A DNA stretch of 64,000 nt, from contig NZ_JHBV01000039.1 of assembly GCF_000724545.1 (NCBI RefSeq), positions 1 through 64,000 on the forward strand, in the 5' to 3' direction. A program made the position numbers and the translations under genes. The DNA comes from Aureispira sp. CCB-QB1. Lineage in GTDB: Bacteria; Bacteroidota; Bacteroidia; Chitinophagales; Saprospiraceae. Shown piece after piece: positions 1-8,779 of the stretch. The first letter of the stretch is position 1, and the number at the start of each line of letters is the position of its first letter. A model generated the notes under the pieces. That model worked only from the letters and a program-made list of their open reading frames with translations, searched no databases and had not been told where the DNA came from.

Positions 1-349
1 TTTGTATAGATATTGAACACATCTTACAAATATAGTCTTCATTGTCTTTTTTTCTAACTTATCATACAATCTACATCACTACCGGAATGAGATTGTTTAT
101 AAAAATAAGAGTATATTTTTCCAAATTCAAATTATAGCTCTAAAAAAGTAAAGAATAATACATTCGTATTCCTAAATAACTAACATCTTGTTTATCATAT
201 ATAAAACGAAACGACCTTTTATGTTCCTATAAGTTCGTAGCAATAATACTATATAACAAGCAAATTTTTTTTATCTTTATGAATTGGCAAAAGTAGAAGT
301 TTAACAGGATGACTACTTTAAATGCTATTGTAAACCAAAATAGGATAGG
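1..349. other. Intergenic stretch at the window edge
   Basis: AT-rich stretch before the first gene. I see no convincing gene, RNA or repeat in it. A short reading frame of 20 codons begins with ATG at 309 and overlaps the next gene in another frame; it has no recognisable features. The promoter of the phosphatase gene presumably lies here, but I cannot pinpoint it. Confidence 0.5.
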
Positions 350-1630
350 GTGGATACCTCTCAAAACATAAATTTAAAGACAAGAGAAGAAATTCTAGAG
401 ACTAAGTTAACTTTGCAACAGTTACAATTTAATCGTGTGCTTGAAATTACACAAGCGATTAATAATAATATTGCGATTGCAGACTTGTTTAACCTATACA
501 AAGGGTTGTTAACTTGGGAGATGGGCATAAAAAAGTTTGCTCTGTATACTAGAAATAAGGATGCATGGGTTTGTGCTACATCGGCAGGAATAGAAGAAAA
601 ATGTTTGGAAGAAAATATTGAAGCTTATTTGCCTCATTATCAACGTCGACAATCTGTTGATGAACCTAGTCATCCTTTGCTACAACATTTTTCGGTGGTG
701 GTACCTGTTTACCACAAAGAGTATGCAATTGCCTACACATTCTTGGGATCAGATACCTTAGATGATTTAGATTCTCAAGGATATGATCCTATTTCCTTAA
801 TTTCAGCAATCACCAATGTCATTGCCGTAGCAATCGAAAATAAGCGTTTGTTTAAGCGTCAACTCGATCAAGAGCGTTTGAAGCGTGAGATGGAATTGGC
901 GGTGCAGGTTCAAAATATGCTTATTCCAAGCGAGCTACCGAATAACGATCAATACGAGTTTGCAGGAATTTATCAGCCGCATGAAGGAGTAGGTGGAGAT
1001 TATTATGATTTCTTTGAAGTAGGAAGTGGTGAAGTTGCTTTTTGTATTGCTGATATTTCGGGCAAAGGAATTGCTGCTGCTTTATTGATGTCTAATTTTC
1101 AAGCAAACTTGCAGACTTTAGTGCACCGAAAATATTTGAGTGTCAAGAAGTTTACCAATCGCTTGAATTCTTTAGTATTACGAACAACGCAAGGGGATAA
1201 GTTTATTACCTTTTTTATTGCTAGATACCATGTTCGTAAGAAACGCCTTCGTTACTTGTGTGCAGGGCATAATCCTCCGTTCATGTATACGCAAGGCAAA
1301 ATCCAACGACTAGATAAAGGTTGTACTATTTTAGGAGCATTCCCTAAAATTCCAGTGATTGAATTTGGAGAAATCTTCTTAGAAGACGATGCTTTGTTCT
1401 TGTTATATACAGATGGATTGACCGATTTGCAGAATGAAAATGATGATTATTTTGATGATGATCATGTTGAACAATTCATTCAAAAAAACAGCGATTTGCC
1501 TGTAAAAGCTTTTAATGAGAAACTAATGGAAGAAGTCAATACATTTAAGGGAAAAAGAAGTTTTCCAGATGATATTTCTGTTCTTACAGGTCGTTTGTTT
1601 GTCAACTCAAGTAAGAATACCGAAGCGTAA
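350..1630 (+). CDS. GAF-linked PP2C-type serine phosphatase (SpoIIE/RsbU family)
   Basis: Predicted cytoplasmic protein phosphatase of the kind that dephosphorylates anti-anti-sigma-type (STAS) proteins in partner-switching regulation. Residues about 25-165 look like a GAF sensor domain. A short coiled linker follows (about 165-195), then the PP2C-like SpoIIE domain to the end. The metal-binding acidic motifs are visible: GGDYYDFF near residue 214, DISGKG near 234 and LYTDGLTD near 353. The start is a GTG at 350, because an in-frame TAG lies nine bases upstream and no in-frame ATG fits. No anti-sigma or STAS partner is adjacent, although a possible STAS-like gene lies at 14968-15384. The family assignment is firm; the substrate is unknown. 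Confidence 0.85.
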   Translation: MDTSQNINLKTREEILETKLTLQQLQFNRVLEITQAINNNIAIADLFNLYKGLLTWEMGIKKFALYTRNKDAWVCATSAGIEEKCLEENIEAYLPHYQRRQSVDEPSHPLLQHFSVVVPVYHKEYAIAYTFLGSDTLDDLDSQGYDPISLISAITNVIAVAIENKRLFKRQLDQERLKREMELAVQVQNMLIPSELPNNDQYEFAGIYQPHEGVGGDYYDFFEVGSGEVAFCIADISGKGIAAALLMSNFQANLQTLVHRKYLSVKKFTNRLNSLVLRTTQGDKFITFFIARYHVRKKRLRYLCAGHNPPFMYTQGKIQRLDKGCTILGAFPKIPVIEFGEIFLEDDALFLLYTDGLTDLQNENDDYFDDDHVEQFIQKNSDLPVKAFNEKLMEEVNTFKGKRSFPDDISVLTGRLFVNSSKNTEA

Positions 1631-1813
1631 TTTTGTCCTTTTTTACTAAGGTTTTGTTAACAAAAATCGTCATTTTGGCTATTTGAAATGCTGCTATATA
1701 GACGTTTTGGCAGTTTTTTGAACATGGTGCATCCTTTGATTGTTATATAGGTGTAGATAGAATTTTATAGATGTTATTTTTAAAATTCTAATTGTTGACC
1801 AATTTAACCTATT

Positions 1814-2095
1814 ATGACAGCGATATTCTTAATTTTTTTCAGTGTTCTTTTTTATCAATTATTGATTAAACCAGCGTTTAATCCAACAACAATTCCTCAT
1901 ACGAATAGTAATTATAGCCGAGTACAGCAAGATGAAAATTTTATGCGTATGTGGCGTAATTTGCAACAATTTCAAGAAGAACGGAAAGAAAGAAAAGAGA
2001 AAACTAAGACAAAACAAGCCCAAAAAGAATCAGGTTCTAATAGACGTCCTGAAGGATTTCAAGGAGGAGAGTATATTGATTACGAGGAAATTTAA
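1814..2095 (+). CDS. Small membrane-anchored protein, DUF4834-like
   Basis: A 93-residue protein with one N-terminal membrane helix (about residues 3-20) and a long charged tail rich in Lys, Glu and Gln. It ends in an acidic motif, GEYIDYEEI. That layout, one helix and a terminal acidic GEY(V/I)D(F/Y)EE motif, matches my memory of the small Bacteroidota DUF4834 proteins, whose function is unknown. The gene stands alone, 183 bases after the phosphatase, and converges on the hydrolase gene across a terminator hairpin. The family call rests on recall of the tail motif and should be checked by profile search. Confidence 0.65.
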   Translation: MTAIFLIFFSVLFYQLLIKPAFNPTTIPHTNSNYSRVQQDENFMRMWRNLQQFQEERKERKEKTKTKQAQKESGSNRRPEGFQGGEYIDYEEI

Positions 2096-2154
2096 ACTCC
2101 TAGTTTAGACAAAAAGAAAGCAACTTCTATATCGAATACAATAAAAGAATAGAG

Positions 2155-2200
2155 TAGCCTTATTAGATGGATGTATCTGATAAGGCTATTTTTATTTTTT
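2155..2200. terminator. Bidirectional hairpin between convergent genes
   Basis: A 9-base inverted repeat (TAGCCTTAT at 2155-2163, ATAAGGCTA at 2180-2188) is followed by a T-rich run. It sits between the convergent genes ending at 2095 (+) and 2192 (-) and probably terminates the plus-strand transcript. Confidence 0.7.
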
Positions 2201-3040
2201 CTGCAAAAAAGCCATTAAGTCTTTCCCCGAAAGAGCAGGAATTTCTTCCATGGGTAAATGTCCAACACCTTCGTAAATGACTAACTCAGGGTTAGGGAGC
2301 ATTTTTTCAAATAGATAGGCATGTGCGGCACTAATCCAAGCGTCTTCTCTTCCCCACATAACCAAAGTAGGATGTTCAATTTGCTTCAAGAAATCGGTAT
2401 TGTCTTGAAAAGGGGCATTGACCAAATCAATAAACGCTTGACTATTTCCTTCTCTAGTAAATAAATCAAAATAACGATCTACCAATTTGGTATTTACTTT
2501 AGAAATATCATAATAGACTTGTTTGACAAATTGCTCTAAAATAGATTTTCGAACAATAAATTTTAAAACGCGTCCAGCCAGTGGCGATTGAGCTAGCTTG
2601 AAGGGCAAAGGCATGGTCTCTCTATCTACAAAGCCAGCAGCATCTATCAAAATAAGCTTGTGAATTCGTTGAGGATAACGGTATGCAAATTCCCAAGCCA
2701 ACCAGCCTCCAAGGGAACTTCCGCCTAAATGTGCTTTTTTTAGCCCTAGGATATTAAAAAATCGCTTGAGTACGCGAATATGATTTCCTATGGTATAGTC
2801 ACCCGTACTATTAGGACCTGTTAGACCAAAACCCATCAAATCTAAAGAAATGACTCGATAACGTTTTTGTAGAATCTTGGACCAATCATTAAATGTATGT
2901 AGGGACGAAAAGGCACCATGCAATAATACGATAGGAGTTCCTTTTCCCTCGTCTCTGTAGTGCACTAGCATATCGTCAATGACAAGAAATCGAGATTGAT
3001 CGGTTGTGTATTTGTGAATTAATTCTTGAAATGTCGCCAC
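2192..3040 (-). CDS. Alpha/beta hydrolase
   Basis: Serine hydrolase of the alpha/beta fold, 282 residues, with no signal peptide and so probably cytoplasmic. The oxyanion-hole segment LLHGAF is at about 39-44. The nucleophile elbow GSSLG puts the serine at residue 109. The acid is probably D233 (WGRED) and the histidine H261 (GVGHLP). Overall it resembles the small epoxide-hydrolase/meta-cleavage-hydrolase group. No neighbour suggests a substrate. It is transcribed alone, converging on the small membrane protein gene. Confidence 0.85.
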   Translation of the reverse strand: MATFQELIHKYTTDQSRFLVIDDMLVHYRDEGKGTPIVLLHGAFSSLHTFNDWSKILQKRYRVISLDLMGFGLTGPNSTGDYTIGNHIRVLKRFFNILGLKKAHLGGSSLGGWLAWEFAYRYPQRIHKLILIDAAGFVDRETMPLPFKLAQSPLAGRVLKFIVRKSILEQFVKQVYYDISKVNTKLVDRYFDLFTREGNSQAFIDLVNAPFQDNTDFLKQIEHPTLVMWGREDAWISAAHAYLFEKMLPNPELVIYEGVGHLPMEEIPALSGKDLMAFLQKK

Positions 3041-3697
3041 AGTAATTCGCTTTGTAAAATAGTAATTGATTGTACTTCATTTAAACCAATAAACCTTACA
3101 TTTGTTTTTGTAATACTTCGTGGCTTTTTACAAAAAAGCTAAAAAAGTATTTTTGGATTAGTTTAACTACGCTACTACAGCGTGGTTTTTACGAAGTAAT
3201 ATTCATTAGTCAATGAAGGAGAAGTGTCACATGATACGACATATTTCTTATTTAGACAATATTGTTTTGATAAATTAGGCGCACTATTCATTAAGTTAGT
3301 CAACGAATTAAGCATCGTATTCGATTATTTATTTTATGGACTCTGTTCCATGAGGTTGTTTTGTTAGCTATATAATCAGGCTGATGCAATTTTATCCTGA
3401 AACAATGTAAGATCAATAGTTTGTTGAAATTACGCAGTAGCAGCGAACCGAGCTATGCGAGCTCACGACCGCAGGGAGTGACAAAGCTAACTAATAGTGC
3501 AGCGCTCACGAAGTAATTAACGACCACAAAGTAGCAGCGCAGCTAACTACTATGAGATACAATAAATCTTAAAATAATTGCCTGCCATAGTTTTGTGAAT
3601 GGAAGGGCTTATTATAAAATAAAATCTATAGTTCTTGAAGGATGGTGTGAAACTCATTATTGCTTTTAATTCAAGAACTCAAATTATTAAAAATAGA
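3041..3697. other. Long intergenic region with dispersed repeat modules
   Basis: About 650 bases lie between divergent genes. They contain no convincing gene but two regions related to a repeat family found elsewhere in the window. One is a short inverted pair (tacttcgt at 3114-3121, acgaagta at 3191-3198). The other is a module array at about 3417-3550. The promoters of both flanking genes must also lie here. Confidence 0.6.
3417..3550. repeat. Dispersed intergenic repeat family 1, module array
   Basis: It contains the modules CTCACGACCGCAGGGA (3462-3477), AGCGCTCACGAAGTAAT (3501-3517) and AGCAGCGCAGCTAACTA (3533-3549), preceded by TAGTTTGTTGA. The same modules recur near-identically at 28293-28354 and 50591-50638, and in weaker form at 6651-6690 and 56428-56457. 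It is non-coding as far as I can see. Confidence 0.75.
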
Positions 3698-4480
3698 ATG
3701 AAGGATACATTAAAAATTGTTTCTTATAATTTAAATGGCATTCGTGCCGCTATCAAAAAAGATTGGATCAATTGGGTTGGAGAAAATGATTTTGACATTA
3801 TTGGAATACAAGAGACCAAAGCACAAGAAAATCAAGTAGACTTAGAGGAGCTAAAGGCACTGGGATTTGAACATTTATACTGGCACTCTGCTGAAAAAAA
3901 GGGATATAGTGGGGTAACTATTTTTTCTAAAATAAAGCCAGACTACGTTGAAATAGGAATGGGCGTAGAGCGATTTGACAAAGAGGGGAGAGTGATTCGA
4001 GCAGATTTTGGGGATTGGACTTTACTAAACTGTTATTTTCCCTCAGGTACTTCTGGTGATATCCGCCAAGATGTGAAATATGATTTTTTAGATACGTTTT
4101 ATGATTGGGCTCAAACGTTAAAAAAAGAACGCCCCAATTTAATTATCCAAGGCGATTACAATATTGCACATACCGAAATGGATATTCATAATCCTAAAAG
4201 CAATAAAAAAACCTCTGGCTTTTTGCCAGAAGAACGTGCTTGGATGGATAAGTGGTTTTCGGAAGGTGGTTTTGTGGACGCCTTTAGAAAGCAACATACC
4301 GATTTAGAAAAATACAGCTGGTGGAGTTATCGGGCTGGTGCTAGAGGCAAAAACAAAGGTTGGCGCATCGACTATCAAGCTGTTGCAAATAGCATGGAGG
4401 ATCGAATTGTCGCAACAGATTTGCTAAATGATGCCGTTCACTCAGATCACTGCCCTTGTTTACTAGAAATAAAAATATAA
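3698..4480 (+). CDS. xth: Exodeoxyribonuclease III / AP endonuclease
   Basis: Mg-dependent endonuclease/exonuclease/phosphatase-fold enzyme of base-excision repair, cleaving abasic sites and degrading DNA 3' to 5'. The protein opens with KIVSYNLNGIRAA, has the metal-binding glutamate in GIQETKA, the catalytic Asp/Asn in QGDYNIAH, and the C-terminal active-site SDHCP. The reading frame stays open upstream to a TTG at 3635, but the added 21 residues are unlike the family. The ATG at 3698 gives 260 residues, the usual ExoIII length, so I use it. It stands alone. Family membership is very secure; exact substrate preference is inferred. Confidence 0.93.
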   Translation: MKDTLKIVSYNLNGIRAAIKKDWINWVGENDFDIIGIQETKAQENQVDLEELKALGFEHLYWHSAEKKGYSGVTIFSKIKPDYVEIGMGVERFDKEGRVIRADFGDWTLLNCYFPSGTSGDIRQDVKYDFLDTFYDWAQTLKKERPNLIIQGDYNIAHTEMDIHNPKSNKKTSGFLPEERAWMDKWFSEGGFVDAFRKQHTDLEKYSWWSYRAGARGKNKGWRIDYQAVANSMEDRIVATDLLNDAVHSDHCPCLLEIKI

Positions 4481-4680
4481 AATACATTATTCCGTTTTTT
4501 TAAAAAAAAACATCTTGTATTAGTATATATATATTAACTTTTTATTCATAAATTAGCCTTATTAAATAATAATCCATTGACTAGTTAGGGTAATTATTTG
4601 ATTTCTAATAAGTTATTAATGGAGAGTTGCCAGAGTTTTATTAAGAATTAGAGCAACTCATAATAAGAAACAATTAGAAT

Positions 4681-5421
4681 ATGAAAAGTTTAGTTGGGTG
4701 TTTTACGGTTTTAGTAATTTTGTTAGGCGCTACGGCTTGTCAAACCACACAAGGATTACAAAAAAAGCTTCCCGATGCTTTGGTATACCAAAAAGCAATA
4801 GAAGATGCTATGTACGCTACAGAAGAGAAAGTTTATGACAAATTGGTCGTTATAGACAAGCAGAACAAAGATTTGGTTTGGAAAGAAATTAATGGTGAGG
4901 ACTATTTGTTAGTCGTAACGTGGAAGCAAAATATTTCTTATTACGAAAAATACTTAGACTCTAGTTTTTATAACACAGGAAACTATCCCATTTGGATTAC
5001 AACAGCTCCCGAATTGCTGAACAGAATGAAAAAAGACCCAACAACTGATGTTAATCGCCGATTAGTTCAGTTGTTGGGTTTGCCGCCGAATGCTACCTAT
5101 TCTTATTTTGTCGAATTTTGGGTAAAACCTGAAGATTTATTTCGTCCTTGTCCAGATCCAGAAATTACAGACTCAAAATGCTCTGTTTGTTTTCCTTCAA
5201 AAATAGATGAAAAACACATAACGTGGATTAACCAAAGCAGAATTGACCGTTATTACCCTTGTGATTTATACGATCAATACCCTTGGTCACAATTAGGGTA
5301 TACGTATGACTGGAACCCTAAGAATACTCAACATATAGGACTTAGTGAGTTTGTTATTGGGAAGAATAAAAAAATCGTTGTGCATAAGATTTATACAACG
5401 GAAGAATATCTTAAACAGTAG
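4681..5421 (+). CDS. Unrecognised lipoprotein
   Basis: A 246-residue protein with a lipoprotein signal peptide: basic start, hydrophobic stretch, and lipobox GATAC with the lipidated cysteine at about residue 20. It should be membrane-anchored in the envelope. The mature part is rich in aromatic and charged residues and has a cysteine-containing segment (CPDPEITDSKCSVC) that could form disulfides or bind metal. I recognise no family. The stop codon is followed at once by a copy of repeat family 2. Function unknown. Confidence 0.8.
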   Translation: MKSLVGCFTVLVILLGATACQTTQGLQKKLPDALVYQKAIEDAMYATEEKVYDKLVVIDKQNKDLVWKEINGEDYLLVVTWKQNISYYEKYLDSSFYNTGNYPIWITTAPELLNRMKKDPTTDVNRRLVQLLGLPPNATYSYFVEFWVKPEDLFRPCPDPEITDSKCSVCFPSKIDEKHITWINQSRIDRYYPCDLYDQYPWSQLGYTYDWNPKNTQHIGLSEFVIGKNKKIVVHKIYTTEEYLKQ

Positions 5422-5432
5422 AAAAGGGATAT

Positions 5433-5557
5433 TAAGTAAGTGGGCAGAAAAAAATATAGCTAAAAAATAGGCTTATTTTTAGTGCTAATCTAAGAGGAAC
5501 AGTGCAGCTTTAGCGGGCTAAAGCAAGATGTTTCGATGAAGAGTAGCGCAAAAAGAA
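5433..5557 (+). repeat. Dispersed intergenic repeat family 2, copy A
   Basis: About 125 bases. It begins TAAGTAAGTGGGCAGAAAAA, has TTTTTAGTGCT in the middle and the palindromic TTTAGCGGGCTAAA, and ends GATGAAGAGTAGCGCAAAAA. The same order of blocks is found inverted at 9604-9729, with a fragment at 15391-15416. It lies in the gap between convergent genes. Confidence 0.8.
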
Positions 5558-5596
5558 GGTTGTTTTTTATATAGTTTTTTCTGAACGATTACTTAT

Positions 5597-6019
5597 TTAT
5601 TCTTTTACATAGGTTTCGGCTACCTGCGTAGGCTTTCTATTTTCATCAATCGCAACAAACGTAAACATTCCCGTAATTGCTTTCATCCGACTTTCTTTGT
5701 ACATTTCTTCTAAGTAAATCTCAACTTGGACTTTGATGCTTGTATTACCAACGTATACGACTTTGGCAACTAACTCTATCAAGGTGCCAGCAGGAATAGC
5801 ATGTTTGAAATGAATTTGGTCTGAAGTTACCGTAACCATTCGTTTGCGGGCAAATCTTGTGGCACAAATAAAGGCTACCTCATCCATCATTTGCAAAGCT
5901 GTTCCACCAAATAAAGTGTTGTAGTGATTGGTCGTATTAGGCAATACTGCCTTGAATATTCTAGTAATAGAATTCTCAATTTTATCTTTTACTGTCATGT
6001 GATTGTCTGTTTTTGCCAT
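5597..6019 (-). CDS. Acyl-CoA thioesterase, hotdog fold (YciA/BFIT type)
   Basis: A 140-residue single hotdog-domain protein expected to hydrolyse acyl-CoA thioesters in the cytoplasm. The segment NHYNTLFGGTALQMMDEVAF carries the conserved asparagine, the GG turn and the acidic residue of the YciA-like acyl-CoA hydrolase family. IHFKHAIPAGTLIEL is the conserved second strand region. Length fits the family. A second in-frame ATG at residue 8 is possible. It is a single gene. Chain-length preference cannot be read from the sequence. Confidence 0.88.
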   Translation of the reverse strand: MAKTDNHMTVKDKIENSITRIFKAVLPNTTNHYNTLFGGTALQMMDEVAFICATRFARKRMVTVTSDQIHFKHAIPAGTLIELVAKVVYVGNTSIKVQVEIYLEEMYKESRMKAITGMFTFVAIDENRKPTQVAETYVKE

Positions 6020-6183
6020 TTATAATATAATTGGAGAAACTGCGTGTATTAGATTAGGGGAAGACTTTTGCAAAGCTAGTCTTTTTTGTGAAAGAACCCT
6101 ATTTTTGAAAATTAACTTTGATAACCTTCTATCGATCTAATTCCATTATTCAACAGAAATAGAAACCAAACCAAAAGCTTAAG

Positions 6184-6573
6184 ATGTTGGAACTGAATAA
6201 AATTCACCATATTGCAATTATTAGTAGTAATTATAAACGATCAAAATTTTTTTATACAAAACTACTAGGATTAACCATCAAAAATGAAGTCTATCGGGCA
6301 GATCGAGACTCTTACAAATTAGATTTGGAACTGAATGGCGAATATATTATTGAATTATTTTCTTTTCCAAAACCGCCCGCACGTTTGTCAAGACCAGAAG
6401 CAACTGGATTAAGGCATTTAGCTTTTGAAGTAAAGGATGTGGCGCAAGCCGTTCAGCAATTAGAGGATAATAATATAGAAGTGGAACCTATTCGAATAGA
6501 CCCTTATACACACAAAAAGTTTGCTTTTTTTACAGACCCAGATGGCTTGCCTATTGAGATTTATGAAGAATAA
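6184..6573 (+). CDS. gloA2: VOC-family protein, YaeR/GloA2-like
   Basis: A 129-residue vicinal-oxygen-chelate protein. It opens with IHHIAIISSNYKRSKFFY, in which His 9 is a likely metal ligand. It contains the segment FSFPKPPARLSRPEATGLRH, characteristic of the YaeR/GloA2 subgroup, and ends in DPDGLPIEIYEE with the terminal glutamate ligand. It probably binds a divalent metal and acts on a small molecule. The subgroup is often called a lactoylglutathione lyase, but the activity is not well established. Single gene, followed by a degenerate copy of repeat family 1. Confidence 0.85.
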   Translation: MLELNKIHHIAIISSNYKRSKFFYTKLLGLTIKNEVYRADRDSYKLDLELNGEYIIELFSFPKPPARLSRPEATGLRHLAFEVKDVAQAVQQLEDNNIEVEPIRIDPYTHKKFAFFTDPDGLPIEIYEE

Positions 6574-6650
6574 TTGTACCCGTTCTAGCTCTACTGACAG
6601 ATAGTTGTCAGTGGTCGAGCTTATATTTGTATCGTAAGTTATTATAGTAT

Positions 6651-6690
6651 GCTACTTCGTGGTCGTTGTTTACTTCAGGAGCGAAGCTAA
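6651..6690. repeat. Repeat family 1 fragment
   Basis: GCTACTTCGTGGTCGTT at 6651-6667 is the reverse complement, with one mismatch, of bases 3520-3536. The nearby AGCGAAGCTAACTA matches another module of the same family. Confidence 0.6.
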
Positions 6691-6731
6691 CTATTGATTA
6701 GTAAAACTAAATTTTAAATGCACTATAGGGG

Positions 6732-7097
6732 ATGATAAGAGAGTTAGATCAGTTTTATGCTAAAAAAGAAGAACCCAATAAAAGTTGCTTGTTGGCTTTA
6801 AGAACCATTATTTTGGGACAAGATGAGGCTGTTTCTGAAACAAGAAAGTATGGGATGCCTTGTTTTTGTTATCAAGGGAAAATGTTTTGCTACTTATGGG
6901 TAGACAAGAAGACCACAGAACCTTATTTGTTGATGGTAGAAGGAGATAAATTAGAGCATACTGAGTTGGAACAGGGGAGTCGTAAGCGAATGAAAATTCT
7001 GAGGGTTAATCCAACAAGAGATTTAGAGATCGAACGAATCCAAGTCATTTTGCAAGATGCCCTAGATTTATATCGAAAGGGAATTGTTAAAATTTAA
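6732..7097 (+). CDS. DUF1801 domain protein
   Basis: A 121-residue cytoplasmic protein of the DUF1801 (YdhG-like) fold. Typical features are the start (LDQFYAKKEEPNKSCLLALR), the central YGMPCFCYQGKMFCYL, where a tyrosine-glycine-x-proline turn is followed by a strand, and the helical end. Domain function is undefined. Three cysteines cluster in the central strands. It is followed 96 bases later by the AlkD-like gene on the same strand, so cotranscription is possible. Confidence 0.8.
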   Translation: MIRELDQFYAKKEEPNKSCLLALRTIILGQDEAVSETRKYGMPCFCYQGKMFCYLWVDKKTTEPYLLMVEGDKLEHTELEQGSRKRMKILRVNPTRDLEIERIQVILQDALDLYRKGIVKI

Positions 7098-7193
7098 TAA
7101 CAGGCAATTTGAAAAAAAATCGGAGTATCCTTTTACACGACTACATGACAAAATAGACTTATACATTGCACCTATCAAACTTAATACAGAACT

Positions 7194-7904
7194 ATGAAAC
7201 CGACCGTTGCTGCTGTTATAAAGGAATTAAGAGCGTTAGCCAATCCAGAAAAAGTTGATTTTAAACAAAAAAAGTTTGGTGTAATTGCTCAGAATGCTTT
7301 GGGCATTTATCAAAAAGATTTGAAAGAATTAGCAAAGGAAATAGGCAAAAATAGTGCGTTGGCAAAAGCACTTTTCGAGACCAATATTTACGAAGCAAGA
7401 TTGCTGTGTAGTAAATTGTTCAACCCAAAAGATTTGACAGAAGATTTGATGGAAAAATGGGTGGTGACGTTTGAGAATTGGGAAATTTGTGACTCTTTTA
7501 GCATGGGAGTTTTTGCTCGAAGTCCTTTGGCAATTCCCAAGGCAATCGAGTGGAGTACTCGAACAGAAGAGTTTGAAAAGCGAGCTAGTTTTGCCACGAT
7601 AGCAGGCTACTGTATGGCAGATAAAAAAGCAGCGAACAGTACTTTTGAACAATTTTTTCCTTTGCTTTATCAAGCTGCAGACGATCAACGTATTTATGTG
7701 AAAAAAGCGGTTAATTGGGCTCTAAGAAGTATTGGAAAACGCAATGTGGACTTGAATAAGCGGGCAATAGAAGAAGCTCAAAAAATAAAGCAATTAGAAT
7801 TTAAATCAGCTCAATGGATTGCTAAAGATGCTTTAAAAGAATTGGAAAAAGAAACGGTTAATATCTTAGATTATCCTAGATCAATTTATAGACCCAAGAA
7901 ATAA
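7194..7904 (+). CDS. DNA alkylation repair protein, AlkD-like
   Basis: A 236-residue all-helical protein of the AlkD/HEAT-like DNA glycosylase family, which removes bulky or cationic alkylated bases without base flipping. The NWEICDSF segment supplies the conserved Trp-x-x-x-Asp pair. A later NWALRSIGKRN supplies the second conserved tryptophan and an arginine. Length matches the family. It converges on the TetR gene, with about 20 bases between stop codons. Activity on any specific adduct is inferred from the family. Confidence 0.88.
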   Translation: MKPTVAAVIKELRALANPEKVDFKQKKFGVIAQNALGIYQKDLKELAKEIGKNSALAKALFETNIYEARLLCSKLFNPKDLTEDLMEKWVVTFENWEICDSFSMGVFARSPLAIPKAIEWSTRTEEFEKRASFATIAGYCMADKKAANSTFEQFFPLLYQAADDQRIYVKKAVNWALRSIGKRNVDLNKRAIEEAQKIKQLEFKSAQWIAKDALKELEKETVNILDYPRSIYRPKK

Positions 7905-7923
7905 ATTGAACGTTGTACACGTA

Positions 7924-8493
7924 TTATTTGCTATAAGGCAGCACAGTCTCTATTAAGGTGTTGATAATTATTTTTTTTGAAACAGGCAGCGCATTGCCCA
8001 TCAAGGAATAGCCCTCTACATAAGGCATTAATAAGCTAACAATTACCGCTGGTTGGGTACTATAAGGAGCTAGTTGTTGGCATAGCCAATCGTTGTATTG
8101 TTGATAATAGGAACGAACCAGTTCTGCTATACTTGGCATTTTAGTTGCCAGTGCCCAAATTTCTCGAAACATAGCACAGCGAGGGCTTGAATTGCCATCT
8201 ATCAGTGATTCTTCTAATATGATTTCTAATAAATTAGAGAAGGTAATATTATCAGGAAGTATCGCCAAATTTTCTGTTACGACCGCTTCATTTTGACGAA
8301 AATAATCTTCAATCGTTGCCTCTAACAAGGCATCTTTGTCCTTGTAGTAATATTGCAAGTTACTTAGCCTTATGTCGGATAGTTTGGCAACTTTCCGCAT
8401 CGTTAAGCCACCAGCTCCTTCTGTGCAAAGAATTTGAATGGTAGTTTGTATAATTTTAGATGTCTTTTCTGTTCGCTTGCTCATTTCTTTCAA
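7924..8493 (-). CDS. TetR-family transcriptional regulator
   Basis: A 189-residue repressor-type protein. The N-terminal helix-turn-helix (about residues 10-57) shows GAGGLTMRKVAKLSDIRLSN followed by LQYYYKDKDALLEATI, the classic TetR DNA-binding arrangement. The rest is a ligand-binding helical domain. A second ATG at residue 4 could be the true start. It is divergent from the quinone reductase at 8780, and the shared intergenic region holds two related palindromes, so it probably represses that gene and itself. The ligand is unknown. Confidence 0.9.
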   Translation of the reverse strand: MKEMSKRTEKTSKIIQTTIQILCTEGAGGLTMRKVAKLSDIRLSNLQYYYKDKDALLEATIEDYFRQNEAVVTENLAILPDNITFSNLLEIILEESLIDGNSSPRCAMFREIWALATKMPSIAELVRSYYQQYNDWLCQQLAPYSTQPAVIVSLLMPYVEGYSLMGNALPVSKKIIINTLIETVLPYSK

Positions 8494-8654
8494 TTATGGA
8501 AATCATTATGCCAAGTAGTCTGCTAAAAATCGTATTAGGAGGCGGTTGATTTTTAAATGACAGATGCTAAGGTACAAAGTATTTTTGATTAGTTGTTGGT
8601 CGTCTTGAACACTTTTGAGAGGTATTATTAGACAAAAGTAAGTATAAATTTGCA

Positions 8655-8706
8655 AAAGTTGGTCGAATGACCTATGTTTGTAAAAGTTGGTCATTTGACC
8701 AACTTT
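8655..8706. promoter_or_regulatory. Twin palindromic operators, probable TetR sites
   Basis: Bases 8683-8706 form a perfect palindrome with 11-base arms (AAAGTTGGTCA and its complement) around a two-base centre. A second, degenerate copy sharing AAAGTTGGTC and TGACC lies at 8655-8678, offset by 28 bases. Both lie between the divergent TetR and quinone reductase genes, 70-130 bases from the reductase start. Confidence 0.75.
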
Positions 8707-8779
8707 ATTTTTGTTCTAATATTTACCAAAGTTTGTCTAGTTAATTAGGCTACTAGATAGGCGATTAACAATAAAAACA

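Noticed and set aside
309-371. 20-codon frame starting with ATG upstream of the phosphatase gene
   Set aside because: It overlaps the real gene in another frame and is too short to support. A frameshift joining it to the phosphatase cannot be excluded but has no evidence.
7329-7688. Minus-strand 119-codon frame within the AlkD-like gene
   Set aside because: It is a shadow of the AlkD-like coding sequence; the plus-strand protein has clear family motifs.
8506-8694. 62-codon minus-strand reading frame
   Set aside because: It lies inside the regulatory region between the divergent TetR and quinone reductase genes, covers the operator palindromes and has no recognisable features.
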